The translations under genes were made by a program, and so were the position numbers. From assembly GCA_017940465.1 (NCBI GenBank), contig JAGAYN010000012.1, forward strand, positions 1-56,088: 56,088 bases of DNA, read 5' to 3'. How positions within the stretch are numbered: the first letter of the stretch is position 1; the number at the start of each line of letters is the position of its first letter. Positions 43,701 to 50,912 of this stretch are shown here, in pieces. The stretch comes from Bacteroidales bacterium (GTDB lineage: Bacteria > Bacteroidota > Bacteroidia > Bacteroidales > P3). The notes under the pieces were generated by a model. That model saw only the letters and a list, made by a program, of their open reading frames with translations. It searched no databases and had not been told where the DNA came from.

Positions 43701-44074
43701 TAAACCTCCGTGAGGTCCGACATGGGCACCCAATCGCTTTTCGTGGAGGTCACATCCATGGTGGTGGTACCCATGTAGATGGTGATGTTCGGGGCCACAA
43801 AGGTGGCGGGAACGGCTTTGCTCTGGAACGCAATGGCGCTGATCACGCCTCCGGCAGGGAGGTCGAAGTTGCTGGCATTGTAAATGCTTTGGGTCCAGGC
43901 CTTGGCTTTCGAGTTGCCGAACGGCGTATTCGCATTGGCCGTCGCACCTGTGCCAATCGTAACCACTTCAGCACCCTGTGCAGCAGCCGGCATCGCATGG
44001 CCGGTCATCAGTAACAACACTCCAAGGCATGCGCCTTGGATCATGGTTTTGACAAACTTCAATGTCTGTTTCAT
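37772..44074 (-). CDS. Giant secreted InlB-type-repeat protein with T9SS tail
   Basis: 2100 residues. A signal peptide (about 1-33, ending MPAAAQG) leads to an N-terminal adhesin-like beta domain (about 40-215), a fibronectin-III domain (about 217-305, PLNLVTGLETRTSVELKWSK) and a second beta domain with FnIII (about 310-570). Then come about 18-20 repeats of 70-75 residues of the divergent InlB B-repeat type, each with a core like GSVNTTGGDYAYGSQVTLVA and HYRFVKWSDG. The end is a type-A sorting domain (LHVEGAEGRSVRVFDAVGRL ... GVYLVQVGS). It should be exported by the type IX system and held at the cell surface, probably as an adhesin. Confidence 0.92.
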   Translation of the reverse strand: MKQTLKFVKTMIQGACLGVLLLMTGHAMPAAAQGAEVVTIGTGATANANTPFGNSKAKAWTQSIYNASNFDLPAGGVISAIAFQSKAVPATFVAPNITIYMGTTTMDVTSTKSDWVPMSDLTEVYSGNEAQPLAAGWHTIELDTPYDYNGMENLVIAVLRDGASASSSMNYGFTNMSGKTGVFMMMNDATGHPGTAAANTRNAMLANIKITVTPNAGCRPPLNLVTGLETRTSVELKWSKPEESIPVAYHIEYGEEGFVRGTGVTTVTADTTVTLRGLQPTQRYDAYVRSICGDGDTSFAPASIRFTTVCTPQDLPYSDDFTSCDAYPTYHPANNLPMCWAFPNLSATESDYPKIYVSNGRYLMMQTKGGSEPAVAVLPVMATSVENSVLSFNCVKGNDITAQYGYIIDPNDASSFVPLGTISQETYHRIDLEEDFETIPYGARLAFRAVPTSGAETFLAFYSVAVDPSPACKMPIQAAIDSSHLEARSVRFTWSGLQNQGETYRVRYVVIGQTDTTTVTGIHAQNYQAEGLVSGYNYVFYIDKLCEGAYTDADTVYAATLGLVRVSSGQPDWGYVVGPEYGTIGDMSTQRAYAYPHYHFKSWSDGRTDNPRPFNYSNEITQNSFTAEFAPDTNTLTVNVNDAAFGSVNTTGGDYAYGSQVTLVATPAPGYTFAGWSDGTLTATYNYTVESDAVITAYFCDETQVRIVGTLSIPSLGTIVTVPASGIVNPGETVTVMASLTDTTHYDFQWVPAPANVSSSGMVRVAEVVAGTESQVVAGVLTPKKYQVTATVNEPTLGSVNGTGIYEYGSQVTLVATPERNVRFVQWRGSAFSNANPLTVNVDGNKNLIANFERDSITVVVNTSYAERGNVYLRTQGGPTSMRVAVGDTVGLVATANTHYSFHNWSNSNTAPTQIITAWGSNGSTRTYTAYFQPDMMEISAVANMRTWGAVDGTAVYGYGSNAFLEATPYDHYFFIRWDDGSTDNPYRPLVTGNKTYTAIFGAEALSITAGVDDPLHGSVAVSGEIYYSGTVTLTADTLDGWSFKAWVNSAGDTVSRSRIYTYQAFEDAYFKACFYKTNYHVLVTATPGMGEIVGGDIEGDYKFGDPIHAVTRLLDSLRYEFVGWSHSGDTSAVLDYSVDSSLTITAVYREKDQYNLTISSSNTAWGTVSTDRTSYYPGEVAIIRATPAPHYRFVKWSDGTADSALNLRIITMTESLTLTAIFAPERYGLSVEVNDRNKGYVTGAGMYEYNTDAVLTAVAFEGQYFEGWNGQPSSMPTLTVHITGDTTVTASFATTNVDIQVSGIFATTTGSGTYPYGDSVVISATPNTHYEFSHWGDGSTFNPRTIVVDSTENYIAHCSPRRYTITGTPNEPSFGYVTGSDTRPYGSQASRLEAFANPHCHFLRWSDGVITASRVITWDTNVAYTAIFVRDSFNVQLVDADPDYGSVNTAVNGRYVYDTRLLLLATPNQGVQFASWSDGDTLNPRIIVVSEDITGLTAYFDSADYRIDTATNDNLKGHITLSPAKSFYRYGETVDVSYVNHDTNLYRFVAWEDGTTAPVRTVSMTEDRSVMAIFDEADKYSVAVVSSDPTLGEALGSAYSVDNGTTHTVIARPAPHCHFLRWSDNGSTDTVRTITLNGADFIAVALFAQDSVSIQVNVSHPERGYVAGIANGIPLSLPYGSEVSLLAVGNTNCPFEGWSNGVAGENYTFTLTQDTVLTANFSIDLFLTAVPSDAAMGSVLVDPLQNVYSYNESVTLTARTSDTARYRFVAWSDGVSDSVRTLTLTENVHLVALFTEVNQYVVAAVSADSDLGTVSCSATTVYPGTEVTLEATPSQHGRFLRWSDGSTDALRTVTVTSDTILIAFFDVDRYTVSLEGGHATLFGAGTFRYGDSVTVCAFPDQGYIFRSWHDIYGTLLSTDPCYTFLPEEDVTLMAFTEAEDVRYTVTAQAYPLNTGRVLVTIAGATTNSGHFGDTVFVVAQAHDGYAFGYWTSNSLPWAAHIANETFSFVLTEDVTLEAHFIASVGIDDVEQDGVRIRTEANILHVEGAEGRSVRVFDAVGRLVVSHAAVAPHLQTVLPGTGVYLVQVGSDTPRRITVIR

Positions 44075-44135
44075 ATCGCGTATTTATTTATATTATAAAT
44101 CATTACACCCACTCCCCACAGAATGGATGGAAGTG

Positions 44136-44143
44136 CAAAGGTA
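44136..44143 (-). promoter_or_regulatory. -7 box before the giant secreted gene
   Basis: Minus-strand TACCTTTG lies about 60 bases upstream of the ATG at 44074. A clear -33 box is not visible. Confidence 0.55.
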
Positions 44144-44227
44144 CAAATATTTTCGCTACCTTGAACTATTTTTATATTAACAATACTTAAAAAGCCTCCC
44201 CGTCCACCCCCCCACCCTCCGGGCACC

Positions 44228-44301
44228 CTGTAGGTATCCTCCAGGTATCTACAAGGTATTTACTTCGACTGAGAACCGATATGGACCGTTATGAGCCACT
44301 T
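44228..44301 (+). repeat. Dispersed 11-base-period element A, copy 5
   Basis: Units CTGTAGGTATC, CTCCAGGTATC and TACAAGGTATT, then the core TATTTACTTCGACTG and ACCGATATGG-type units. Its right end overlaps the last codons and stop of the minus-strand gene at 44289. Confidence 0.85.
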
Positions 44302-45029
44302 GTGCGCCTGGGGATGGTGTTGCGGAGGAGGCGCAGCTGGTTGCCGTCGCGCATGACGCCGTGCTCCAAGCGGCTGTAGGTGAAGGCTTTGCCGTGGCGG
44401 TCGACGAAGAGGCTGGCGGCAGTCACCCAGCGGCCCGTCGGCCCGTTTCCGGCGCGGCACAGCGCACCCGGCTCCTCCAGCAGGGCCGCCACCCAGCAGT
44501 GCAGCGCGTTCTGCCCTTTGAGCCACTTCACCGTGCGGCGCCGGCGGAAAAGGTCCTCGCCCGGGCGGTAGTAGCCCAGCCCCTGGCGGAGGTCGGCCTT
44601 CACGTCCGGACGCGCCTCGATGTAGCCCATCTCCACGAGGCGTTCCGCCATGTCCTCGATGGCGTCCATGAGGTGGCCCTCCGGTGGCCGCGCCGCCTCG
44701 AAACGCAGCTCGGCAAAGGCGGCGCCGTTCTCCCACACCTTGTTTTTGCGCACACCGCTATCACACCGACGCTCTCTGGGAGGCTTCAGGGAGAGCCGCC
44801 GCTGCTCGAAACGCCCGATGGCCTCGATGCGGTCCAGACAGGCCTGCCCGAAGGCCAGGTCGAAGTGGCGCTCGCTGCACTCGTAGAGGATGCGCTTCTG
44901 CTCCCCATAGTCGGCTCCCGAGGCTACCAGGGCCTTGTAGACAGCGGCCTCCAGCGCCTGCCCGTCGGCAGACGCTCCGGCCTCGACCGTGAGTCCGTAG
45001 TCCTTTTTCAGCCATTCACTCGGTTCCAT
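44289..45029 (-). CDS. Protein of unknown function
   Basis: About 246 residues from MEPSEWLKKDYG (45029); an in-frame ATG at 45050 is possible. It is rich in Arg, Glu and Leu and mainly helical, with no signal peptide. A conserved-looking segment is TVKWLKGQNALHCWVAALL. I recognise no family. It is divergent from an HTH gene next to DUF6266, so it may belong to an accessory or mobile cluster. The stop codon lies inside repeat element A. Confidence 0.65.
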   Translation of the reverse strand: MEPSEWLKKDYGLTVEAGASADGQALEAAVYKALVASGADYGEQKRILYECSERHFDLAFGQACLDRIEAIGRFEQRRLSLKPPRERRCDSGVRKNKVWENGAAFAELRFEAARPPEGHLMDAIEDMAERLVEMGYIEARPDVKADLRQGLGYYRPGEDLFRRRRTVKWLKGQNALHCWVAALLEEPGALCRAGNGPTGRWVTAASLFVDRHGKAFTYSRLEHGVMRDGNQLRLLRNTIPRRTSGS

Positions 45030-45112
45030 CGCAGGGAAAGGAAGTCGCAAAAACGTATATAACGCCTGTATTCCAGACGGTTAGTTCTTCTTGGTTGGTT
45101 GGATTTCCTTTG

Positions 45113-45143
45113 CAAAAATAATCATTCCCAACCACTCCGCAAA
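45113..45143 (-). promoter_or_regulatory. Promoter of the unknown gene 44289-45029
   Basis: Minus-strand TATTTTTG (45113-45120) with TTTG (45140-45143) exactly 19 bases upstream, a full consensus match. Confidence 0.85.
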
Positions 45144-45250
45144 GAAAAGATATCAACAAAATACCAACAACATTACACCATTATAACACCACCTCCCACA
45201 CCGTTCCCACACACCGGAAAACGCCCTCTCCGCTTCGTTGCGGAAAGCGC

Positions 45251-45258
45251 TACTTTTG
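45251..45258 (+). promoter_or_regulatory. -7 box of the HTH gene promoter
   Basis: TACTTTTG on the plus strand lies 66 bases before the ATG at 45324. The -33 region is not clear. Together with the minus-strand promoter it makes a divergent control region of about 290 bases. Confidence 0.55.
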
Positions 45259-45323
45259 CCGACGAATTCGATGCGCAGCGAATCAGCAGACAGAAAAACA
45301 ATCATCAAAAAATTGCAACAACC

Positions 45324-45779
45324 ATGAAATTACACGAATTGCAGCGGCTTGCCAAAGCCCTCGACATCGACATCGAACAACCGTCGAACCTCATCTACAT
45401 CTTCTACAGCACACCCGACGGACGGGTGAACACACTGACCGTGAGCATGAAACGCGCCAAGTTGCCCAACGGGCGCAACATGAGCGACGCCGACCTGGCC
45501 GCCCTCATGCAGGAGTATCCCGACGCCCGCGACGGCCGCATCATGGCCGTGGAACGCCCGCGCGGCAACCTGCACCGATGGGTGGACCGCGAGGACGTGA
45601 AGCAGATCCTCCACACCTCCACCTCTACCATCAAACGCTGGGAACGCCTCGGCCTGCTGCACCCCTCACGTATGGGCCGCAGGATATACTACGACGCCGG
45701 AGAGGTGGACCGCGTGCTGGAAAGCAACATCATCCAGGAGAACGGACGGCTGGACAAAACCGCCCTCGACCTGCACTGA
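45324..45779 (+). CDS. Helix-turn-helix (HTH_17/MerR-like) protein
   Basis: 151 residues from MKLHELQRLAKALDIDI. An N-terminal region of about 75 residues is not recognised. The C-terminal half (about 86-145: WVDREDVKQILHTSTSTIKR, LGLLHPSRMGRRIYYDAGEV) is an excisionase/MerR-like winged HTH. It may control the two neighbours, one divergent and one (DUF6266) about 200 bases downstream. Confidence 0.78.
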   Translation: MKLHELQRLAKALDIDIEQPSNLIYIFYSTPDGRVNTLTVSMKRAKLPNGRNMSDADLAALMQEYPDARDGRIMAVERPRGNLHRWVDREDVKQILHTSTSTIKRWERLGLLHPSRMGRRIYYDAGEVDRVLESNIIQENGRLDKTALDLH

Positions 45780-45987
45780 GGGCGCCGATGCCCAAAGGGT
45801 CCATAGCGGACTTTATCGGTCCAGGTACGACTTTATCGGCTCGATTCCGGACACCTCGGCCAAAGGACCTTATATTGCAAATGTCGTCGCGACCGACACC
45901 GCCCCGACGCCCGACGGGGCCAAGGGCAAACCAACAACAATTCAAACCAAACAATTCATCAATCAAAAAAAAGAAAGGAAAAAAATC

Positions 45988-46641
45988 ATGGGAAAAATCA
46001 ATCAAGGTATCCTCGACGGATTCAACGGAAAAGTGGGCACAGTGGTAGGCTACTTCTGGAAAGGCAAGCCGGTGATGCGCGGCTACAAGCGCTTCATGCA
46101 CGACAAGCACTCTGAGGCCCAGATGATCGTCCGCCTGCGGTTCGCCATCCTGAGCGAGCTCGCCTCGGCCTTCCGCCCGGCGGCACTGGTGGGCTTCAAA
46201 AGCCGCTCCAAGTCGCGCGGCAATACCGAGGTGAACAACTTCATGCAGCTCAACTGGGACGCCGTGCAGGCCTTCAACACCGCCGACGTCGCCATCGACT
46301 ACGCCGCCCTCCAGCTCGCCTCCGGCAGCCTGCCGCCCGTCCAGTTCGGCTCCGCCAAGTTCGACACACCCCTGACGGTAGAGGCCTCCTTCGCCCCAGG
46401 GTCCGACCTGCCCGGCGCCAGCAACGACGACCACGTCTACCTCTTCGCCTACAACCCAGCCACCAAGATGGGCGTCATCGGCAAGGCGGCCACCCGCGCC
46501 GCAGGCAAGGCATCCGTCACCGTCCCCTCCACATGGTCCGGCGAGACCGTCCACGTATGGGGCCTCGTCTCCGGCGGCGCACCCGACACCATCGGCCGCA
46601 GCGCCGCCAGCACCTACCTCGGCGAGGGCGACATGGCCTGA
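45988..46641 (+). CDS. DUF6266 family protein
   Basis: 217 residues. The start MGKINQGILDGFNGKVGTVV and PVMRGYKRFMHDKHSEAQM are clear DUF6266 hallmarks, followed by a helical part and a C-terminal beta domain (DHVYLFAYNPATKMGV). The function is unknown; the fold may be that of a small structural or binding protein. It is distantly related to the gene at 20332-20943. A strong terminator follows. Confidence 0.85.
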   Translation: MGKINQGILDGFNGKVGTVVGYFWKGKPVMRGYKRFMHDKHSEAQMIVRLRFAILSELASAFRPAALVGFKSRSKSRGNTEVNNFMQLNWDAVQAFNTADVAIDYAALQLASGSLPPVQFGSAKFDTPLTVEASFAPGSDLPGASNDDHVYLFAYNPATKMGVIGKAATRAAGKASVTVPSTWSGETVHVWGLVSGGAPDTIGRSAASTYLGEGDMA

Positions 46642-46664
46642 AGCCCGCACCCTGCCCGAAAATC

Positions 46665-46693
46665 AAAGCCCCGGGATGCCATCCCGGGGCTTT
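46665..46693. terminator. Two-way terminator between convergent genes
   Basis: Perfect 13-base arms AAAGCCCCGGGAT and ATCCCGGGGCTTT around a GCC loop, between the DUF6266 gene and the convergent lipoprotein gene. Both strands end in a short T run, so it can serve both. Confidence 0.9.
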
Positions 46694-46729
46694 GTTCTAT
46701 TCATTTCTATTCCAATTGCGAGACTTGTA

Positions 46730-47620
46730 CTATTCCACATTGTCCAACTCTTGATCGGTGCGGAGTGAGGCAAAGTTGATATTCATCCATTTCCCCTTCT
46801 GCAACACCACATCACTTCCATTGCGGCCTGCAGTATAGGTTACATCATCTCCAACATGGAATACAATTTGATTTATCCGGACAGAATTGCCCAACATCGG
46901 TATTACCATATATGCACGACCTTCTGCATTCACCTCGAAAGCGCGATAAGTATCACCCTCATCTCCAAGTATAATACTGGTCGTGTTGTCGTCCATAGGG
47001 ACAATGGTACAATCTGCACCGACAATCCCATTGGTTTCACTCCCATCATAGTCTATGTCCACATATGCATTAGTCTCCCCGGCAAACTCCATGGGGAAAG
47101 CCATGCCAATCACAGCGCAGCAGGGATACATAATCATTTTATTGCTGGTGGTAGCCACTGCCAATGGTATCATGTCTGAATAATCCACATTGCTGTACCT
47201 GCAATTAACCGCATCCCAACTCACCGTCGTCTGCCTGGACTTACCTACATAACAGCAATAAAAATGACCATTGACAGGAAGCACTTGCGTCATGGGATCG
47301 GTTTGCTTCAATGCCTTCCACACGTCTCCATCCCTCTTCAGCATGAACAAGTGGCCATTGACCAAAATGTAATCTCCCTCTTCCCACCAGGCACCTTGCG
47401 AGTTGAGGCTCACTTTGGAACCGCCAGTGGACGAAAATTCGGGCAGTGAGACAATGAACTCTGTATAGCCCTCCTCCGGAGAGGGGTCAGTCGTGGGATC
47501 GGGCGTAGGCTCCGGGATGGGTGCAGGGGTAGGTTGCACATCTGTCTTTTCAGTGTCGCAAGATGTTGCAGCCAACATCGCCACAACAGCTGCCATGAGA
47601 ATAAATCCACATTTTTTCAT
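46730..47620 (-). CDS. Lipoprotein, possibly fimbrillin-like
   Basis: 296 residues. The signal ends LAATSC, then a Pro-rich spacer (PTPAPIPEPTPDP) and a beta-rich body. The segment SLNSQGAWWEEGDYILVNG resembles the W-x-x-GD-x-I motif seen in fimbrillin-family proteins. It is probably on the cell surface. The DNA is more AT-rich than the neighbouring housekeeping genes. It is 35 bases after a small companion gene in the same direction. Confidence 0.65.
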   Translation of the reverse strand: MKKCGFILMAAVVAMLAATSCDTEKTDVQPTPAPIPEPTPDPTTDPSPEEGYTEFIVSLPEFSSTGGSKVSLNSQGAWWEEGDYILVNGHLFMLKRDGDVWKALKQTDPMTQVLPVNGHFYCCYVGKSRQTTVSWDAVNCRYSNVDYSDMIPLAVATTSNKMIMYPCCAVIGMAFPMEFAGETNAYVDIDYDGSETNGIVGADCTIVPMDDNTTSIILGDEGDTYRAFEVNAEGRAYMVIPMLGNSVRINQIVFHVGDDVTYTAGRNGSDVVLQKGKWMNINFASLRTDQELDNVE

Positions 47621-47655
47621 AAGGAACTATTCTTTGTTGTAATAGAAAAAAAAAA

Positions 47656-47940
47656 TTAGAACCAGCCGCCACCATCCCCGTACTCGAAGTAACCGGCAGC
47701 CATACCACCGCTCGCATAACCACTTTCATTGTTTCCTGATATGCGTTGGTCGGTAGCAAACAGGTTGTTGTTTTCCATGTCCAGCGTTATCAACTCGCCT
47801 ACCTGCCTGTCGAGGTTTCTGGCCCAACCTCTGACGGGGTTGGGGTCGTTAGGGTCTGAGGATGACACAAACCCTCTCTCCATCCGGAATTCCACCACGG
47901 TCAAGCAAGGGGCTATATACATGTTTTTAGTGCTTTCCAC
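47656..47940 (-). CDS. Small companion protein ending GGGWF
   Basis: 94 residues with no signal peptide. The start NMYIAPCLTVVEFRMERGFV and the glycine-rich end YGDGGGWF match a class of short Bacteroidales proteins usually found just before a surface lipoprotein gene, as here. Their function is not known. A promoter box lies at 48024-48031. Confidence 0.65.
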   Translation of the reverse strand: MESTKNMYIAPCLTVVEFRMERGFVSSSDPNDPNPVRGWARNLDRQVGELITLDMENNNLFATDQRISGNNESGYASGGMAAGYFEYGDGGGWF

Positions 47941-48023
47941 AGTTATTAATCTTTCCTCTATCTATAAGATTATCAGTTCGAAACAAAGACCGGAAACGCT
48001 GCTTCCGTCTCTGTTTCAACTGG

Positions 48024-48031
48024 CAAAGGTA
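48024..48031 (-). promoter_or_regulatory. -7 box before the small companion gene
   Basis: Minus-strand TACCTTTG, about 85 bases upstream of the ATG at 47940. The -33 region is weak. Confidence 0.55.
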
Positions 48032-48077
48032 CGAAGTTTTTTCAATATAACTGTTAAACTCTGTTAAATTTTCATCC

Positions 48078-50522
48078 TCACAGCAACAAACTCCCCAACT
48101 GGAACACCAATGCGGAGACCACCCAGGCCAACCCGATAGTGTAGGCCATGGTGAAAACCGCCCACTTCCAGCGGCCGCTCTCGTTCTTGATGGCCACCAC
48201 AGTGGAAAGGCAGGGCATATAGAGCAGGATGAATAGCAGCATCGAGAAAGCCGAAAGGGGGGTCATGTGGTCGCGTATCAGCGACGCTATGCGGAAATCA
48301 TCGGCATCCTCAGAATATTCAGAAGACTCGGAATACTCTGAACAATCAGAGCCATCGGAATAATCCGAAGTGCTGTAGAGCACCCCCATCGTGCTGGCCA
48401 CCACCTCCTTGGCAAAGACGCCCGAAAGCAGCGCCACCGACTGGCGCCAGTCGAAGCCACAGGGGCGCATGGCAGGCTCTATCGTCTTGCCTATCTTGGC
48501 CATATAGCTGTTCTCGGCCTGCTGCTTGGGGTCCTCGTGGTAAGGGAAGTAGCTGAGTGCCCACACGATGATGCTCGCCCCCAGGATGATGGTAGCCATC
48601 TTCTTGAGGTATTCCTTGCCCTTCTCCCACGTGTGGCGCAGCACCGCCTTGGCGGTGGGCAGACGGTAGGGTGGCAGCTCCATGACGAAAGGCAGGCTGT
48701 CGCCCTTGACAAAATAGCGGCTGAACAACTTGGCCATCAGCACACTCATCACCATCCCGAGCAGATAAAGCCCCATGATGACGTAGGCGGCATGGGTGGA
48801 GAAGAATGCAGAACAGAGAATGACGTAGACCGGTATGCGGGCCGAACAGCTCATCATCGGGATGACCAGCATGGTGAGCAGCCTCGACTTGCGGTCCTCG
48901 ATGGTGCGCGTGGCCATGATGGCCGGCACATTGCACCCGAAGCCCATAATCATCGGTATGAAGCTCTTGCCGTGCAGCCCCATGCGATGCATCAACTTGT
49001 CCATGATGAATGCCGCGCGGGCCATATAGCCGCTGTCCTCCATGAAGGAGATGAACAGGTACAATATCAATATATTGGGCAGGAACACCAGCACGGATCC
49101 CACGCCGGCAATGATGCCATCCACCACCAGGCTCCGCCAGGGGCCCTCGCTCATCCCCTCCCCTATCCTCTCGCCCAACCAGGCAAACAGGCCGTCGATC
49201 CAGTCCATCGGATAGGCACCCAGCGTGAAGGTGCACCAGAAGGTGACGAACATGAAGAGGAGAAACACCGGGTAGCCCAGCCAACGGTGGGTGACAATGG
49301 AGTCCAGTCGGTCGGTGAGACTGTGGAGGGTGCTCTTCTCATTCCTGACATAGCATTCGGCCAAGGCTCCGCGCACAAAGGCATATTTGGCATCCGTAAT
49401 GGCGCTCTCGATATCCTGATGCCCGGACTCCACATCCACCTTGTGCCCATTGTCCACCACATTTTCCACCAATCGACGCCCGCTGCCCTTCTTGTATCCC
49501 TCTGCAATCTGGTCACGCAACTGCAGGGCGCTCCCGTCGGGGTCGCGTTCTGCGGCGTAGCGTTCCAGCTGGCTGTCGTGCTCCAACAACTTGATAGCCA
49601 GGAATCGGGTTGATATTTCGTCGCTGAAGCCATGCTCGTACAGGTGGGTACGCAGCTGCTTGATGTGGCGCTCCAGGTAACGCCCGTGGTTGACATGAAT
49701 GTGGCGGTAGCCGCCTCCCTCGAACACCTCTATAATCTTGTCGAAAAGCGACCCGATGCCCTGCCCGCTGCGTCCCGTGGTGGGCACGATGGGCATACCA
49801 AGCAGGGTGCTCAACTGCTCGATATCCAGCCGGTCGCCGCTCTTCTGCAGCTCATCGTACATATTGAGCGCCATCACCATCGTGATGTCCATGTCAATGA
49901 GCTGGGTGGTGAGGTAGAGGTTGCGCTCCAGGTTGCTGCCGTCCACCACGTTGAGGATGATATCGGGATTCTTCTCCAATATATGGCGGCGCACATAGAG
50001 CTCCTCGGGCGAGTAGGCCGAGAGGCTGTAGGTGCCGGGCAGGTCGGTGAGGTTGAACGTGTAGCCGCCGTATTTGAACGTGCCCACCTTCTCGTCCACC
50101 GTCACACCGCTGTAGTTGCCCACACGCTCGTGGGCGTGGGCGGCCACGTTGAAGATGCTCGTCTTGCCGCAGTTGGGATTGCCCACCAGGGCCACGTTGA
50201 TGGTCCTGCTGCGCTCCTTCGCGATGTGTTGCAACGTGGTCTCCTCGGCCTCCAGCGCACGGAAATCGTCGTGATTCGCTATCTCCCGTTCCGCCTCCTC
50301 GGGCGTGACAATCTCCACCTTCATGGCGTCGCTGTGGCGCAACGACACCTCGAAATTCATGATCCGGTACTTGATCGGGTCGTTCAGCGGCGCATTCAGC
50401 ACCGACGTGACCTCCACCCCTTTGATGAAACCCATCTCGATGATGCGCTTGCGGAAGGCTCCATGGCCCGCCACACGCGTCACCACTCCACGCTCACCAG
50501 TTTGTAAATCAGACAGTAGCAT
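48078..50522 (-). CDS. feoB: Ferrous iron transporter, FeoA-FeoB fusion
   Basis: 814 residues from ATG 50522; an upstream start would run through the promoter. An N-terminal FeoA-like SH3 domain (about 1-75, LQTGERGVVTRVAGHG) is fused to the FeoB G domain (P loop GNPNCGKTS, LTDLPGTYSLSAYSPEE), then the membrane part with GFGCNVPAIMATRTI. It takes up Fe(II) across the inner membrane. Residues about 719-739 are an added Ser/Asp/Glu/Tyr stretch (YSTSDYSDGSDCSEYSES) in a loop near the C-terminus, encoded by a 9-base repeat. Confidence 0.95.
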   Translation of the reverse strand: MLLSDLQTGERGVVTRVAGHGAFRKRIIEMGFIKGVEVTSVLNAPLNDPIKYRIMNFEVSLRHSDAMKVEIVTPEEAEREIANHDDFRALEAEETTLQHIAKERSRTINVALVGNPNCGKTSIFNVAAHAHERVGNYSGVTVDEKVGTFKYGGYTFNLTDLPGTYSLSAYSPEELYVRRHILEKNPDIILNVVDGSNLERNLYLTTQLIDMDITMVMALNMYDELQKSGDRLDIEQLSTLLGMPIVPTTGRSGQGIGSLFDKIIEVFEGGGYRHIHVNHGRYLERHIKQLRTHLYEHGFSDEISTRFLAIKLLEHDSQLERYAAERDPDGSALQLRDQIAEGYKKGSGRRLVENVVDNGHKVDVESGHQDIESAITDAKYAFVRGALAECYVRNEKSTLHSLTDRLDSIVTHRWLGYPVFLLFMFVTFWCTFTLGAYPMDWIDGLFAWLGERIGEGMSEGPWRSLVVDGIIAGVGSVLVFLPNILILYLFISFMEDSGYMARAAFIMDKLMHRMGLHGKSFIPMIMGFGCNVPAIMATRTIEDRKSRLLTMLVIPMMSCSARIPVYVILCSAFFSTHAAYVIMGLYLLGMVMSVLMAKLFSRYFVKGDSLPFVMELPPYRLPTAKAVLRHTWEKGKEYLKKMATIILGASIIVWALSYFPYHEDPKQQAENSYMAKIGKTIEPAMRPCGFDWRQSVALLSGVFAKEVVASTMGVLYSTSDYSDGSDCSEYSESSEYSEDADDFRIASLIRDHMTPLSAFSMLLFILLYMPCLSTVVAIKNESGRWKWAVFTMAYTIGLAWVVSALVFQLGSLLL
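48306..48368 (-). repeat. 9-base tandem repeat inside feoB
   Basis: Seven units of nine bases (plus-strand form ATAATCCGA), coding Ser-Asp/Glu-X triplets on the minus strand. The same unit in reverse complement makes the Asn/Pro insert in the YgiQ-type gene at 19511-19570. Confidence 0.88.
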
Positions 50523-50547
50523 AAAAGCATATTTAGTTTTCCGTATG

Positions 50548-50555
50548 CAAAAATA
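50548..50555 (-). promoter_or_regulatory. -7 box of feoB
   Basis: Minus-strand TATTTTTG, 26 bases before the feoB ATG. No clear -33 box. Confidence 0.6.
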
Positions 50556-50718
50556 CGAAAAAAACACCACACCGCCCCTCACCACTTTTAGTGAATCCCC
50601 CGCCCTCCCTCCGGCATCCCCTTCCCGCCACCCTCACATTCCTACCCAAACGCCTCACTCCACCTTCCGAACATCCATCCCCACCCCCCGAACGCCCCAG
50701 CCACCCTCCAGCCACCCT

Positions 50719-50804
50719 ATAGGTATCCGGTAGGTATCCTGTAGGTATCCAGTAGGTATTTACTTCGACTGTGAACCGTTATGAACGCTTATGGACCACT
50801 GGCC
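50719..50804 (+). repeat. Dispersed 11-base-period element A, copy 6
   Basis: Four TAGGTATCC-type units, the core TATTTACTTCGACTG, then GAACCGTTATG, AACGCTTATGG and ACCACTGGCCC. It lies in the divergent gap between feoB and the TIR operon, the one copy not 3' of a gene. The CCACCCTCCAGCCACCCTA stretch before it also has 11-base spacing. Confidence 0.85.
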
Positions 50805-50839
50805 CGGTTTTCACACTTTCCGTGCCTCGGAAAAAAGAT

Positions 50840-50870
50840 TTTGCACACTGGGATTTTATTCGTATATTTG
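50840..50870 (+). promoter_or_regulatory. Promoter of the TIR operon
   Basis: TTTG (50840-50843), 19 bases, TATATTTG (50863-50870): a full match to the Bacteroidota promoter. It is 42 bases before the ATG at 50913. Confidence 0.9.
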
Positions 50871-50912
50871 CAAACTCGATCTGCATATTTATATATATGT
50901 AAAACACTGACT

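Noticed and set aside
50781-50912. N-terminal extension of the first TIR-operon gene, starting MNAYGPL
   Set aside because: It is made by repeat element A and the promoter; the signal peptide starts at 50913. The same MNAYGPL start appears at repeat copy 4 (36605).
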